A stretch of DNA of 64,000 nucleotides from Pseudomonas sp. C1C7. GTDB taxonomy: Bacteria; Pseudomonadota; Gammaproteobacteria; Pseudomonadales; Pseudomonadaceae. The position numbers and the translations under genes are program-made. The first letter of the stretch is position 1. The number at the start of each line of letters is the position of its first letter. Location of the stretch: assembly GCF_013359595.1 (NCBI RefSeq), contig NZ_JABFMP010000020.1, positions 54,530-118,529 on the forward strand. Reading direction: 5' to 3'. This document shows positions 1-8,679 of the stretch, piece by piece. The notes under the pieces were generated by a model. That model did not search any database. It saw nothing but the letters and a program-made list of their open reading frames with translations, and was not told the DNA's origin.

Positions 1-222
1 GTGTTTGAATGAAAAAGATTTTCCGTGAGCACCACGTGAAGATAAACCGCCGAAATGCAAAAAGAATATTGACCAAAAGACAAGAACAAGCGCTCTGGAA
101 TGGGGAGTACAGGCATTCGATCGTCCGCGCGAAAACAACCTGCGAAGTGTATTCACCGGTCAATCATTCATTATTGAAATAGTGCGAAAGGTGTCTTTAC
201 AAGCGTCTGAACTATTGCAGTC

Positions 223-254
223 TTAAAAAGGAGATGGCCTGGCAGCCATCTCCT
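223..254 (-). terminator. Rho-independent terminator of the alcohol dehydrogenase gene
   Basis: Perfect 10-bp arms AGGAGATGGC (229-238) and GCCATCTCCT (245-254) with a 6-nt loop. Read on the minus strand, the stem is followed by CTTTTT, so it fits the end of the leftward gene that stops at 341. The remaining 1-340 sequence holds only a 57-codon open frame (9-182, plus) with no visible ribosome site, because the window starts there. Confidence 0.75.
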
Positions 255-340
255 GGACACTCAGCAATCAATACTTCCGTGGCAGAGGCATTTGATTGCA
301 AACGTTGAAAGGAAGTTTGTATCAGCGTTGCTGTCGCTCC

Positions 341-1465
341 TCAAAACTCAATAACCTGACGCACCGCGCTGCCATCATGCAGGTGGTCAAAACCTTCGTT
401 GATATCGTCCAGCTTGAGCCTGCCACTTAACAGTCGATCCACCGGCAGGCGGCCGTCACGATAGAGCTCGATGAACCGCGGGATGTCGCGCAGCGGTACA
501 CAAGTGCCGATGTAGCTGCCTTTGAGCGTGCGCTCCTCGCCCACTAACTGAACGACGTTGACCGGCAGCGCCGAACCCGGTGGTGGCAGACCGGCGGTTA
601 CCGTCATGCCACCGCGCCTGGTCATCTTCATCGCATTTTCCAGAGCACGGATCGAACCGGCCATTTCGAACACATAGTCAGCGCCGCCACCGGTCAGCGC
701 CAGCACCTGTTCAACGGCGTCCGGATCACCACCGTTGACCACGGCGGTGGCGCCGACTTCCTTGGCCAAGGCGAGCTTTTCCGGTGACAGATCGACAGCA
801 ATGATCTTGCTGGCCCCGGCAGCCCGTGCACCCAACACCGAAGCAAGACCTACGCCGCCAAGGCCGATCACCACGGCGGTCGAACCCACGCGCAATTGCG
901 CGGTGTTGACTACTGCACCCACACCGGTCAACACCGCACAGCCAAACAGTGCCGCTTCAACGAAGGGCAACTCGCGGTCGATCTTGACCACGGAGTTGCG
1001 TGACATCACGGCGTACTCGGCAAACGCGGAGACGCCCAGATGGTGATGGATGTGGCCGGCAGGCGAGCTCAAACGCACCGAGCCGTTGATCAGCGTCCCG
1101 GCGGCGTTGGCTTTTGCCCCAGGCTCGCAGAGCGCCGGGCGGCCCTCGGCGCATGGCAGGCAATGACCGCAACTGGGCATGAACACCATGACCACATGGT
1201 CTCCAGGCTCAAGGTCGCTGACCCCATCTCCCAGGGCTTCCACCACGCCTGCCGCCTCATGACCGAGCGCCATGGGCATAGGGCGAGGCCGGTCGCCATT
1301 GATCACCGACAAGTCGGAATGGCACAGGCCGGCGGCGCGGATTCGCACCAGCACTTCGCCCGGCCCTGGCGGCGCCAGCTCGATGGTTTCGATCGTGATC
1401 GGCTTGCTCTGCGCATAGGGCGGGGCCGCATTCATGTGTCTCAGAACAGCAGCTCTGACTTGCAT
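341..1465 (-). CDS. Zinc-dependent alcohol dehydrogenase (MDR family)
   Basis: Medium-chain NAD(P)-dependent alcohol dehydrogenase, 374 aa, that should oxidise an alcohol to an aldehyde in the cytoplasm. The N-terminal GroES-like half carries the catalytic zinc ligands (GLCHSD and the ALGHEAAG segment) and a four-cysteine structural zinc lobe (CGHCLPCAEGRPALC). The Rossmann half has the GLGGVGLAS nucleotide loop. The frame is open 47 codons further upstream, but I choose the ATG at 1465 (MQVRAAVL): it begins the conserved fold and has GGAGA at good spacing. The gene faces the cupin operon across about 270 bp and ends in a strong terminator. Substrate not predictable. Confidence 0.9.
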   Translation of the reverse strand: MQVRAAVLRHMNAAPPYAQSKPITIETIELAPPGPGEVLVRIRAAGLCHSDLSVINGDRPRPMPMALGHEAAGVVEALGDGVSDLEPGDHVVMVFMPSCGHCLPCAEGRPALCEPGAKANAAGTLINGSVRLSSPAGHIHHHLGVSAFAEYAVMSRNSVVKIDRELPFVEAALFGCAVLTGVGAVVNTAQLRVGSTAVVIGLGGVGLASVLGARAAGASKIIAVDLSPEKLALAKEVGATAVVNGGDPDAVEQVLALTGGGADYVFEMAGSIRALENAMKMTRRGGMTVTAGLPPPGSALPVNVVQLVGEERTLKGSYIGTCVPLRDIPRFIELYRDGRLPVDRLLSGRLKLDDINEGFDHLHDGSAVRQVIEF

Positions 1466-1738
1466 CTTTGTCTCCGGCACAGCTGGACTCGATAGTGAGT
1501 GCTCATCACTATGCCGCAGGCCGTTTGTGCCAGAAATGCACCGCCGGGCGTAGCTGTTTGGAATTGAATTCGCAGAAGCACGCCATCCCGACGGACACGC
1601 GAGCAAGTCGAATTGTTATTTGAATTCTCAAATCTTGTGCACGGCCACTGCGTTCTCTGCTGCTCATCCAGTGCTTACTCTGAAACCACAGACAACATCA
1701 CAGCGTCCCTCGAAAGGCGCCTGAATGAGGGTTTCAAG

Positions 1739-2179
1739 ATGACCGAAGCAAGCACACGGAAAAAACTGGTCGAGGCCGCCCCCCACGCCTCGTTCAATCT
1801 CGACGAGATCGTCAAGACGTTCCCCGAAACAGCCGAAACGCTACTGGTCGACACACGCCTGACTGATGAAGATGAAGCCAGCGCCCGTGTCTTCCGGGTC
1901 TATCACCCGACCCCCGCGCATTACCACGCCACCTGTGACGAATACCTGATTGTGCTGTCAGGGCGTGCGACGTTTTTCATGGGTGACCGCGAAGAGTTCG
2001 AAGTGGGTCCGGGCGAAATGCTGTTCTTCAAGAAGTTCACTGTTCACGGAATGCCGAAGATCCTCGAACACCCGCTATTCATGGTGTCAGTCGACACCCC
2101 GCGACGTGATCCAAGCGACATCATTTTTGTCGATCCTTCGAGCGGCACCGCCGAATCGTTCGTGCAGGCCAAGCCATGA
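1739..2179 (+). CDS. Single-domain cupin protein
   Basis: A 146-aa cupin. The core HYHATCDEYLIVLSGRATFFMG is a cupin motif 1 with metal-binding His/Glu positions, and PGEMLFFKKFTVHGMP supplies motif 2. Cupins of this size act as small enzymes or ligand binders; the activity here is unknown. The frame is open from 1613, but the ATG at 1739 starts the conserved sequence and lies just after a run of GAGGG. Its stop overlaps the ATG of the next gene (ATGA at 2176), so it is the first gene of a five-gene coupled operon. Confidence 0.8.
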   Translation: MTEASTRKKLVEAAPHASFNLDEIVKTFPETAETLLVDTRLTDEDEASARVFRVYHPTPAHYHATCDEYLIVLSGRATFFMGDREEFEVGPGEMLFFKKFTVHGMPKILEHPLFMVSVDTPRRDPSDIIFVDPSSGTAESFVQAKP

Positions 2180-3237
2180 ACAGCCAAGCACTGGAGATTT
2201 TCGCAACCTTCCCGGTCGAGCGTCCGGGCAACCCCACAGTGATGCCTGACGGGCGAGTGCTGGTGTCGGTATCGGCCATTATCGCGCCCGATATCTCGGT
2301 ACGGGCAGTGGCGCAGAACGGCGAGCACTCGGCTTACCCCAATGAGGCCTGGGCCAGCAAACCCGGCGACGATGGGCGCGGCGTGTCCGCCGTGATCGGT
2401 ATCCGCACCGACCCCGAGGGAATCGTCTGGATACTCGACATGGGCAAGCCACAGCAACAACAGCCTCGCCTCATCGCCTGGAATGATCGAACGCAAAGCC
2501 TGCATCGAATGATTGTGCTGCCGCAGAACGTCCTGCGCCCCAGCTCCTTCACTCAGGATTTCGTCATCGATTGGCGGCGCCAGCGTATCTATATCGCTGA
2601 CATGACGATGAATCCCAGTGGCGCCAGCGACTACCCGGCTATTGTCGTGGTCGACCTGCAAACCGGTCTTTCGTGGCGCTCGCTGGAATGCTACCCAGGA
2701 CTGATGCCGGGTGATGTGCCGCTGTTGGTTGCGGGTAAGCCGCTGGCGTTGCGTACGCCCGAAGGTGAAGTCATTGCGTATCGCTACGGCCTCAACCCCA
2801 TTGCGATCGACCCCTTGGGCCGATGGGTTTATTTCGGCTCGATGTCGGCGCGCAAAGTCTATCGGATCAGCACCGAAAGTCTCGCCCAACCCAGCGACGC
2901 TACAGCGTTGAGTGAAGCGGTGGAATTTTGGTGCGAAAAGCCGCACTGCGACGGTTTTGATGTCGATGCCGAGGGCAACGTGTACGTGACCGACATCGCG
3001 AACAACGCCATCGGACTGGCATCGCCGGCCGGCTACCGCATCCTGGCCCAGGATGACCGGTTGCTCGGCTGGCCGGATGGTGTCGAACTCGATGCACAAG
3101 GCAAATGGTTGTACATCACGGCCAACCAGTTGCACCGCCACCCTCTGCTCAATGCGGGTGAGGACGACAGTCAGCCACCGTTTCATGTGTTGCGCCTGCG
3201 AGTGGACGCGCCGATGGGATTGAGCGAAACACCATGA
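2176..3237 (+). CDS. Major royal jelly/Yellow-family beta-propeller protein
   Basis: A 353-aa protein of the MRJP/Yellow type, related in fold to SMP-30/gluconolactonases. Visible markers: PNEAW near residue 55, the VWILDMGKP blade, TQDFVIDWRRQRIYIADM, NPIAIDPLGRWVYFGSMSARKVYRI and KPHCDGFDVDAEGNVYVTDIANNAI. No signal peptide is seen, so it is probably cytoplasmic. Bacterial members are often annotated as L-dopachrome tautomerase-related but have no firm function. It overlaps both neighbours by 4 bp (ATGA), implying translational coupling with the cupin and the small membrane protein. Confidence 0.8.
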   Translation: MNSQALEIFATFPVERPGNPTVMPDGRVLVSVSAIIAPDISVRAVAQNGEHSAYPNEAWASKPGDDGRGVSAVIGIRTDPEGIVWILDMGKPQQQQPRLIAWNDRTQSLHRMIVLPQNVLRPSSFTQDFVIDWRRQRIYIADMTMNPSGASDYPAIVVVDLQTGLSWRSLECYPGLMPGDVPLLVAGKPLALRTPEGEVIAYRYGLNPIAIDPLGRWVYFGSMSARKVYRISTESLAQPSDATALSEAVEFWCEKPHCDGFDVDAEGNVYVTDIANNAIGLASPAGYRILAQDDRLLGWPDGVELDAQGKWLYITANQLHRHPLLNAGEDDSQPPFHVLRLRVDAPMGLSETP

Positions 3238-3608
3238 GCCATAGCCGTGTCGCGTTCACTGTAATAGCCGTGTTGCTGACGATCAGCGCTATCGTCCTGG
3301 CGCTGACCGATGGCATTCCCGGTGTCGGGATCGGGCTCTATGTCGTGGTGGCCATCGCTGTCACACAGTTCTCGCGGGCCATGCCAGAGGCCTGGCCCGC
3401 TTGCCTGTTTGAAGTGTCGAAAGCTTCACGCAGCTCCCTGGCCCAGCGCCTGCTGATCCAACTGGCGGCGCTGGTGTGCCTGCTGTCAGCCCAGGCCATG
3501 AGTGGAGCCGTATCGGCGGTCCTCTCGGTGACCGGCCTTCTGCTGTTCATTCATACCCTGGTGCTGGCGCGCCTGCCCCAGCGCGCCCGGCGACACAGGA
3601 GACTTTGA
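3234..3608 (+). CDS. Small multi-spanning membrane protein, unknown
   Basis: A 124-aa hydrophobic protein with three or four likely transmembrane helices (about residues 7-25, 29-46, 70-86 and 90-112) and an Arg/His-rich C-terminus (PQRARRHRR) that should stay in the cytoplasm. I do not recognise a family. It overlaps the propeller gene by 4 bp and ends 3 bp before the NRAMP transporter gene, so it is probably co-translated and may act with the transporter in the inner membrane. Confidence 0.7.
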   Translation: MSHSRVAFTVIAVLLTISAIVLALTDGIPGVGIGLYVVVAIAVTQFSRAMPEAWPACLFEVSKASRSSLAQRLLIQLAALVCLLSAQAMSGAVSAVLSVTGLLLFIHTLVLARLPQRARRHRRL

Positions 3609-3611
3609 TCG

Positions 3612-4904
3612 ATGACAGTACAGGCGTCACTTTCGGAGCATCCCGGTGAGTTGGCCAATCAACGATCGCCGGCACCCCGGCGCCTCTCGCTATTGATGGG
3701 GCCCGGACTGTTGATTGCCGTGGGTTACATGGACCCTGGCAACTGGGCTACCGGGATCGCTGCCGGAGCGCAATTGGGATACAGCCTGCTGTTCATGGTG
3801 GTGTTGTCGAGCCTGGCGGCCATGCTCTTGCAAACACTCGCCTTGCGCCTGGGCGTGGTCACCGGTCAGGACCTTTCCCAGACCTGCCGTCTTCGCTACA
3901 GCCGGCAAGCCACACTTGCGCACTGGACAATGGCAGAGATAGCCATCATCGCCACTGACATCGCCGAAGTGTTGGGCGCGGCATTAGCGTTCAAACTGCT
4001 GTTCAACCTGCCGCTGAGCATCGGCATCGTGCTGACGGCTATCAGTACGCTGGTCATCCTGGGTGTGAAGGGCGCCGCCAATGGTCGAGTGCAGAAGATT
4101 GTCCTGGCACTGGTCGCGATCATTGTCCTGTGCTTTGCCATAGAGCTTTCGCTGATCACACTCGATACAACCGCTGCTCTACAAGGCTTCATTCCCTCAC
4201 TGGACACGCTGGCTGAACCTGGGGCGCTGTTCATTGCGGTGGGCATCATCGGCGCCACCGTCATGCCACACAATCTGTACCTGCATTCGTCCCTGGCCCG
4301 AGGCCCCAGTCGCCTGAATGACGCAGTGCAGGTCAGGCAATCCCTGCGCCACGGTTCAATCGACACGATCCGCGCGCTGTCGATTGCCGCCGCCGTACAG
4401 GTCGCCATTCTGTTAGTGGCCGCAGCAGTACTCCATGACAACGGCCACACCGGAATTGGCAGCATCGAGCAAGCCCACCAACTGCTGGCGCCGCTGATGG
4501 GGGGCACCCTTTGCGCCGTACCTTTTGCCCTGGCTCTGCTTGCCTCCGGACAAAGCGCGACGTTGACGGGCACCCTCGCCGGCCAGGTGGTGCTCGAGGG
4601 TTTCCTGAACCTCAGGGTTTCATTGAGCAAGCAGCGCATCGTCACCCGTCTGCTCGCCATTGTGCCGGCGCTTGGCGCAATACTCTGGCTGGGGGATCAC
4701 GCAGTGGGCGACCTGTTGGTGTTTTCCCAGGTGGTGCTGTCGATACAACTGCCGTTTGCGGTTTATCCGCTGATTCGTTTTACCCGCGATAAAACCCTGA
4801 TGGGCGATTTCGCGATTTCACGCCCGGTCGCTGTCGTGGCCTGGTTGATTTTCCTGCTGATCAGTGCCGCCAATTTATGGCTGGTCGCCTCAGTCATCCT
4901 ATGA
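3612..4904 (+). CDS. mntH: NRAMP-family divalent metal transporter (Mn2+/Fe2+, proton-coupled)
   Basis: A 430-aa inner-membrane transporter with about 11 helices. The two metal-site motifs are intact: DPGN in the first helix (residues 41-44) and MPH in the sixth (218-220, within MPHNLYLHS). Family members import Mn2+ or Fe2+ with protons. The start has GACTTTGATCG upstream rather than a strong ribosome site, in keeping with coupling to the preceding gene 3 bp away. The operon context (cupin, propeller, SRPBCC) is unusual for mntH, so this copy may serve a dedicated metalloenzyme and not general Mn homeostasis; that is inference. No manganese riboswitch was recognised. Confidence 0.88.
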   Translation: MTVQASLSEHPGELANQRSPAPRRLSLLMGPGLLIAVGYMDPGNWATGIAAGAQLGYSLLFMVVLSSLAAMLLQTLALRLGVVTGQDLSQTCRLRYSRQATLAHWTMAEIAIIATDIAEVLGAALAFKLLFNLPLSIGIVLTAISTLVILGVKGAANGRVQKIVLALVAIIVLCFAIELSLITLDTTAALQGFIPSLDTLAEPGALFIAVGIIGATVMPHNLYLHSSLARGPSRLNDAVQVRQSLRHGSIDTIRALSIAAAVQVAILLVAAAVLHDNGHTGIGSIEQAHQLLAPLMGGTLCAVPFALALLASGQSATLTGTLAGQVVLEGFLNLRVSLSKQRIVTRLLAIVPALGAILWLGDHAVGDLLVFSQVVLSIQLPFAVYPLIRFTRDKTLMGDFAISRPVAVVAWLIFLLISAANLWLVASVIL

Positions 4905-4933
4905 ACAACTCCCCCCAAAAAACAGGTAAACAC

Positions 4934-5353
4934 ATGAGTGAAGTCCGCATCTGGATCGCCATCGAGCGCCCCGTCGAACAAGTCTGGTCACTTCTTGGTG
5001 GCTTTGACTGGTTGCCCCGCTGGCTCGATGTTATCGCCAGCAGCAGCCTGAGTGACGGAGGACGCCTGCGTCATCTGCAAACCGCCAATGGCGCGACGAT
5101 TGTCGAGCGTTTACTCACGTTTGATGAGGGTGAAAGGTATTACAGCTATGCCTTGCTGGAAGGCCCTTCGCCGGTTATTGACTACATCGGGAGAATGTCC
5201 GCGCAATCCGATGGCAAGGGCGGAACCCTGGCATCCTGGTCAAGCAGTTTTGTGGTCCAGGGAGCCGATGAAGCACAGGTCATTGAGCATTTTGAAGTTT
5301 TGTATCGCCAAGGACTGGAGAACCTCAAGGCCATTATTGAATCCAGCCACTGA
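4934..5353 (+). CDS. SRPBCC (Bet v1-like) ligand-binding protein
   Basis: A 139-aa START/Bet v1-type protein. It opens with the typical SRPBCC pattern VRIWIAIERPVEQVWSLLGGF, has the DW-LPRWLDVIASSSLSDGG segment, and ends in the long amphipathic helix. These proteins bind hydrophobic ligands or act as small cyclases and hydrolases; the MxaD-like branch is a possibility. An upstream in-frame ATG at 4901 overlaps the transporter stop (ATGA), so a slightly longer form cannot be excluded. Last gene of the operon; it converges on the LysR gene with only 14 bp between the stops. Confidence 0.72.
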   Translation: MSEVRIWIAIERPVEQVWSLLGGFDWLPRWLDVIASSSLSDGGRLRHLQTANGATIVERLLTFDEGERYYSYALLEGPSPVIDYIGRMSAQSDGKGGTLASWSSSFVVQGADEAQVIEHFEVLYRQGLENLKAIIESSH

Positions 5354-5367
5354 CCAAGGCAGCTGGT

Positions 5368-6270
5368 TCACTCGCGATCCATGAAGGCTTGCAGGCGTGG
5401 CACCATAAAGTCGAGGAACGTCCGGATACGCTGGGGCACATGCTGTCCACCCTGATACAGCGCATGGACTTCCTCGCAATCATGACCGCTTTGTGCGAGC
5501 ACCTCGACCAGACGCCCCGTGGCCAGATCTTCATCAACATGAAAGTCCGCCAGCCTGGCGATCCCGACGCCGGCAATGGCCATGCGCCGAACCGTTTCGC
5601 CATTGTTGGCTTGCAGGTTGCCCTGGACGATACGATCAACGATACGGCCGTTCTGGTGCATGGGCCAGACCGGGCTGGAACGACGGAAATTGAAACTCAA
5701 GCAATTGTGTTCGCATAGGTCTTCCAGGGTTTCGGGAACCCCGTATTTTTCCAGGTAATCGGGCGACGCAACGATCTTGCGCCGGGCAATTCCGATCTTT
5801 CGCGCGCGTAGCGTCGAGTCATTCAGTACGCCTACCCGGAACGCAATGTCCGTTCTGTCCAGGTACATGTCGACGATGTCATCGCACAGGGACAGGTTGA
5901 TTTGAATATTGGGATGCGCTTCCCAGAACGCCGGCAAATTGGGTTCGATCGCCAGCGTGCCAAATGCCACTGAGGCATTGATTCGCACTGTTCCACGCGC
6001 CTTCTGTGCACCTTGCGCCAATACCCTTTCGACATCATCAAGCTCTGCCAGCAGTGCATGGCTGCGTTCATAGTAAACGCGCCCTTCATCCGTCAATGAC
6101 AGCTTGCGCGTGGAGCGCTCCAGCAGGCGAACACCCAGGCGCAACTCCAGGCGCACAATCAGTTTGCTGACTGTTGAAGGCGTCATCAGCATTTGGCGCG
6201 CGGCTTGGGAAAAGCTGCCAGCATCAACAACCCGCACGAATACCGACATCTCACCTGCTCTGTTATCCAC
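5368..6270 (-). CDS. LysR-family transcriptional regulator
   Basis: A 300-aa LysR-type regulator. The N-terminal winged helix (residues 1-60) includes MSVFVRVVDAGSFSQAARQMLMTPSTVSKLIVRLE, followed by the linker helix and a periplasmic-binding-like effector domain (about 90-295). It is divergent from the old yellow enzyme gene, whose start lies 252 bp away. LysR regulators commonly control the divergent gene, so this one probably responds to an electrophile or quinone and activates the reductase. The intergenic 6271-6521 stretch is AT-richer but no single binding site is obvious by eye. Confidence 0.9.
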   Translation of the reverse strand: MDNRAGEMSVFVRVVDAGSFSQAARQMLMTPSTVSKLIVRLELRLGVRLLERSTRKLSLTDEGRVYYERSHALLAELDDVERVLAQGAQKARGTVRINASVAFGTLAIEPNLPAFWEAHPNIQINLSLCDDIVDMYLDRTDIAFRVGVLNDSTLRARKIGIARRKIVASPDYLEKYGVPETLEDLCEHNCLSFNFRRSSPVWPMHQNGRIVDRIVQGNLQANNGETVRRMAIAGVGIARLADFHVDEDLATGRLVEVLAQSGHDCEEVHALYQGGQHVPQRIRTFLDFMVPRLQAFMDRE

Positions 6271-6521
6271 GTCCTGTCTCCTCTGAATGACTCGTGAAAA
6301 AATATCACAAGCGCTCCCCTAAAAATCATAGGAAGCCTAGGAGAACGTTCACTTAACTTTGGAATCTATTTCACATGTACAGCCGATATGCCGGATGCCT
6401 TTACCCGCTTTCCCCGCGCAGTTATGAAGCTTGCTCACAGAACATGTTCATCGTTGCCAGGTTATCAGTGGGCTAAAGGGCGCTTACGCTCCTGAGCACC
6501 ATCAAGTGAGGAGCGGATTCA

Positions 6522-7622
6522 ATGAGTACATTATTTGACCCCTGCCAGACCGGCACACTAACGCTGCGCAATCGAATCGCAATGGCACCGATGACGCGTG
6601 CTCGCAACCCCGATGGCGTTGCCAATGAACTGACCGCGCTTTACTACAGCCAACGCGCCAGTGCCGGGCTGATCGTTACCGAGGGCACTCCGATTTCACG
6701 CTCGGCCGAAGGGTTTCTGGCCATCCCTGGTATCTACACGACGCCCCAGATCAATGGCTGGCGCAAAGTGACTCAGGCTGTCCACGATGCCGGTGGCGTT
6801 ATCTTTACCCAGCTATGGCATGTCGGGCGCGTCTCCCATGTCAGCATCCAGCCGAACGGGATTGCACCGGTGAGTTCGACGTCCCAAATTGCACGCAATT
6901 CCCAGGCCTGGGGTATGACTGAGCGTGGCGAGCCTGGCCCAGTCGATGTTTCCGCCCCCCGCGCCCTCAGTACACAGGAAGCCAAAGAAGTCATTCGTGA
7001 CTTTGCCCAGGCCGCCGCCAACGCAATCGATGCCGGCTTCGACGGCATTGAACTGCATGGAGCGAACGGCTACTTGATCGAGCAATTCCTCAATCCTTTG
7101 GTCAATGACCGCACCGATGAGTACCGCAGCGACACACTGGAAAACCGCACTCGTTTCTTGCTCGAGGTGGTCGATAGCGTCATAGATCGTATTGGTGCGC
7201 ACCGCACGGCCATACGCCTGTCACCGTTTGGCGGACTGTTCGACATGGAGCTTTACGATGATGTCGAGCAAACCTACCTGTATGTCGCCGATCAGCTTTC
7301 TCGGCGTGGGTTGGCCTACGTTCATTTCATGGATCAACTGTCTCGGGGCAGCTCGCCGATTCCAGACGATTTTCTGAAGAAATTCCGTGGCCACTACCGG
7401 GGAACACTGGTTCTCGCCGGGGGCATGACCAAAGCGCGTGCGGAGCAATTCTTGCGTGAAGAATTGATCGACATCGCAGCATTCGGCGAGCCATTTATCG
7501 CAAACCCCGATCTGGTCGAACGCCTGTACAACGACTGGCCGCTGTTAAAACCAGACCGCGCACTGAGCTACGGTGGCGGAGCCAAGGGTTATACCGATTA
7601 CCCGCCCTACTCGACTGCTTGA
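6522..7622 (+). CDS. Alkene reductase, old yellow enzyme family (NemA/XenB-like)
   Basis: FMN-dependent NAD(P)H ene-reductase, 366 aa, full length. It reduces activated C=C bonds such as N-ethylmaleimide or enones, and sometimes nitro esters. The substrate-anchoring pair H179/N182 with the proton donor Y184 is present in ELHGANGYLIEQF. The N-terminal LFDP...LRNRIAMAPMTRAR and the C-terminal GGMT and ANPDLVERL segments are typical. The ATG is preceded by GAGGAGCGG. Its end overlaps the following, oppositely oriented LysR gene by 16 bp. Likely controlled by the divergent LysR at 5368-6270. Confidence 0.92.
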   Translation: MSTLFDPCQTGTLTLRNRIAMAPMTRARNPDGVANELTALYYSQRASAGLIVTEGTPISRSAEGFLAIPGIYTTPQINGWRKVTQAVHDAGGVIFTQLWHVGRVSHVSIQPNGIAPVSSTSQIARNSQAWGMTERGEPGPVDVSAPRALSTQEAKEVIRDFAQAAANAIDAGFDGIELHGANGYLIEQFLNPLVNDRTDEYRSDTLENRTRFLLEVVDSVIDRIGAHRTAIRLSPFGGLFDMELYDDVEQTYLYVADQLSRRGLAYVHFMDQLSRGSSPIPDDFLKKFRGHYRGTLVLAGGMTKARAEQFLREELIDIAAFGEPFIANPDLVERLYNDWPLLKPDRALSYGGGAKGYTDYPPYSTA

Positions 7623-8551
7623 CGCTCGATAAGTGGTGCCTGGGCCTGATCCGCCACTTCGCGGATCAGGAAGTCGATCAGCGCCCGGGACGCAGCCGAT
7701 AACTGGCGATGAGGCGCGAAAATCACAGAAAACGGTCGGGACCTTCCACCCGACCGCTCGAGCAGCGGCACCAGGCGCCCGCTTTGAATTCGCTCGCGAA
7801 CAATGAAGTCGTAGGTCTGGCAAATTCCCGCGCCGTGCTCGGCCAAAGACACAGTGCCCAGCACATCGTCGGACACTTGAATATTCGCCTCGGGAACCCA
7901 CTCCCTATCAATCCCCTGCTCGCAGAACAACCACGGCGCTATGCGGCCGCTGCTGGGCATCACAAATGGCAGGCAGGCATGCGCAGACAGTTCGTCGACA
8001 CTGCGCGGCGAGCCGGCGTGCCGCAAGTAATCCGGCGCGGCAACCACGCACAAACTCGCATCCTCAAGCTTGCGGCCGATCAGGCCACTGTCAGGTAATT
8101 GCCCAAGGCGAATAGCCAGGTCATACCCTTCGGCCACCAGGTCCACATTTCGATTGCTGATGCTCATTTCGATGCGCACCTGCGGGTACTGCCGATTGAA
8201 ACGGCAGAGCAACGCCGGCAACCGGAAATGCCCGTAGGTCGTCGGCACGCTGAGTCGTACCCGGCCAGTCAATGCTCCCTCCTGCCCTAGGATCGCCCGC
8301 TCCGCATCATCGATTAACGAAAACGCCGCACGGGATTGTTCGAGGTACAGCAAACCCGCCTCGGTCAGGCTCAGGCGTCGAGTCGTGCGCCGCAACAACT
8401 GAACGCCAAGGCGTGTTTCCAGGCGTGAGATCGCCCGGCTGACCACAGAAGGGGTGGTCGCCAGAACAACGGCCCCGGCGCTCAGCGAGCCTTTCTCCAC
8501 AACGGTGATGAAGACTTCTACGTCCGCAAGATAATCGAATCGACGGCTCAC
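7607..8551 (-). CDS. LysR-family transcriptional regulator
   Basis: LysR regulator with the helix-turn-helix FDYLADVEVFITVVEKGSLSAGAVVLATTPSVVSRAISRLE and a complete effector domain. I place the start at the GTG at 8551 (VSRRFDYL, 314 aa) because GGGGG lies 5 nt upstream; an ATG at 8602 gives 331 aa but has no visible ribosome site. It is divergent from the exported DJ-1-like gene at 8680, its probable target. The two 3' ends (this gene and the ene-reductase) overlap by 16 bp. Confidence 0.88.
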   Translation of the reverse strand: MSRRFDYLADVEVFITVVEKGSLSAGAVVLATTPSVVSRAISRLETRLGVQLLRRTTRRLSLTEAGLLYLEQSRAAFSLIDDAERAILGQEGALTGRVRLSVPTTYGHFRLPALLCRFNRQYPQVRIEMSISNRNVDLVAEGYDLAIRLGQLPDSGLIGRKLEDASLCVVAAPDYLRHAGSPRSVDELSAHACLPFVMPSSGRIAPWLFCEQGIDREWVPEANIQVSDDVLGTVSLAEHGAGICQTYDFIVRERIQSGRLVPLLERSGGRSRPFSVIFAPHRQLSAASRALIDFLIREVADQAQAPLIERQAVE

Positions 8552-8679
8552 CTTTACCCCCAAAGAACAAGTGCTTTTCTTTTTAGCAAGTTTATCGCCC
8601 ATGAAGGCATGAATATAGTTGCATCAACGATCAGGCGACTGCTGATCGAACACACATCCCTCCACTGTCCGGAAATCCC

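Noticed and set aside
9..182. 57-codon open frame at the left edge
   Set aside because: The window begins there, no ribosome site can be seen and no family resemblance was found; too weak to list as a gene.
2044..3186. Leftward 380-codon frame opposite the Yellow-type gene
   Set aside because: Shadow frame; the plus-strand gene has family motifs and coupled neighbours.
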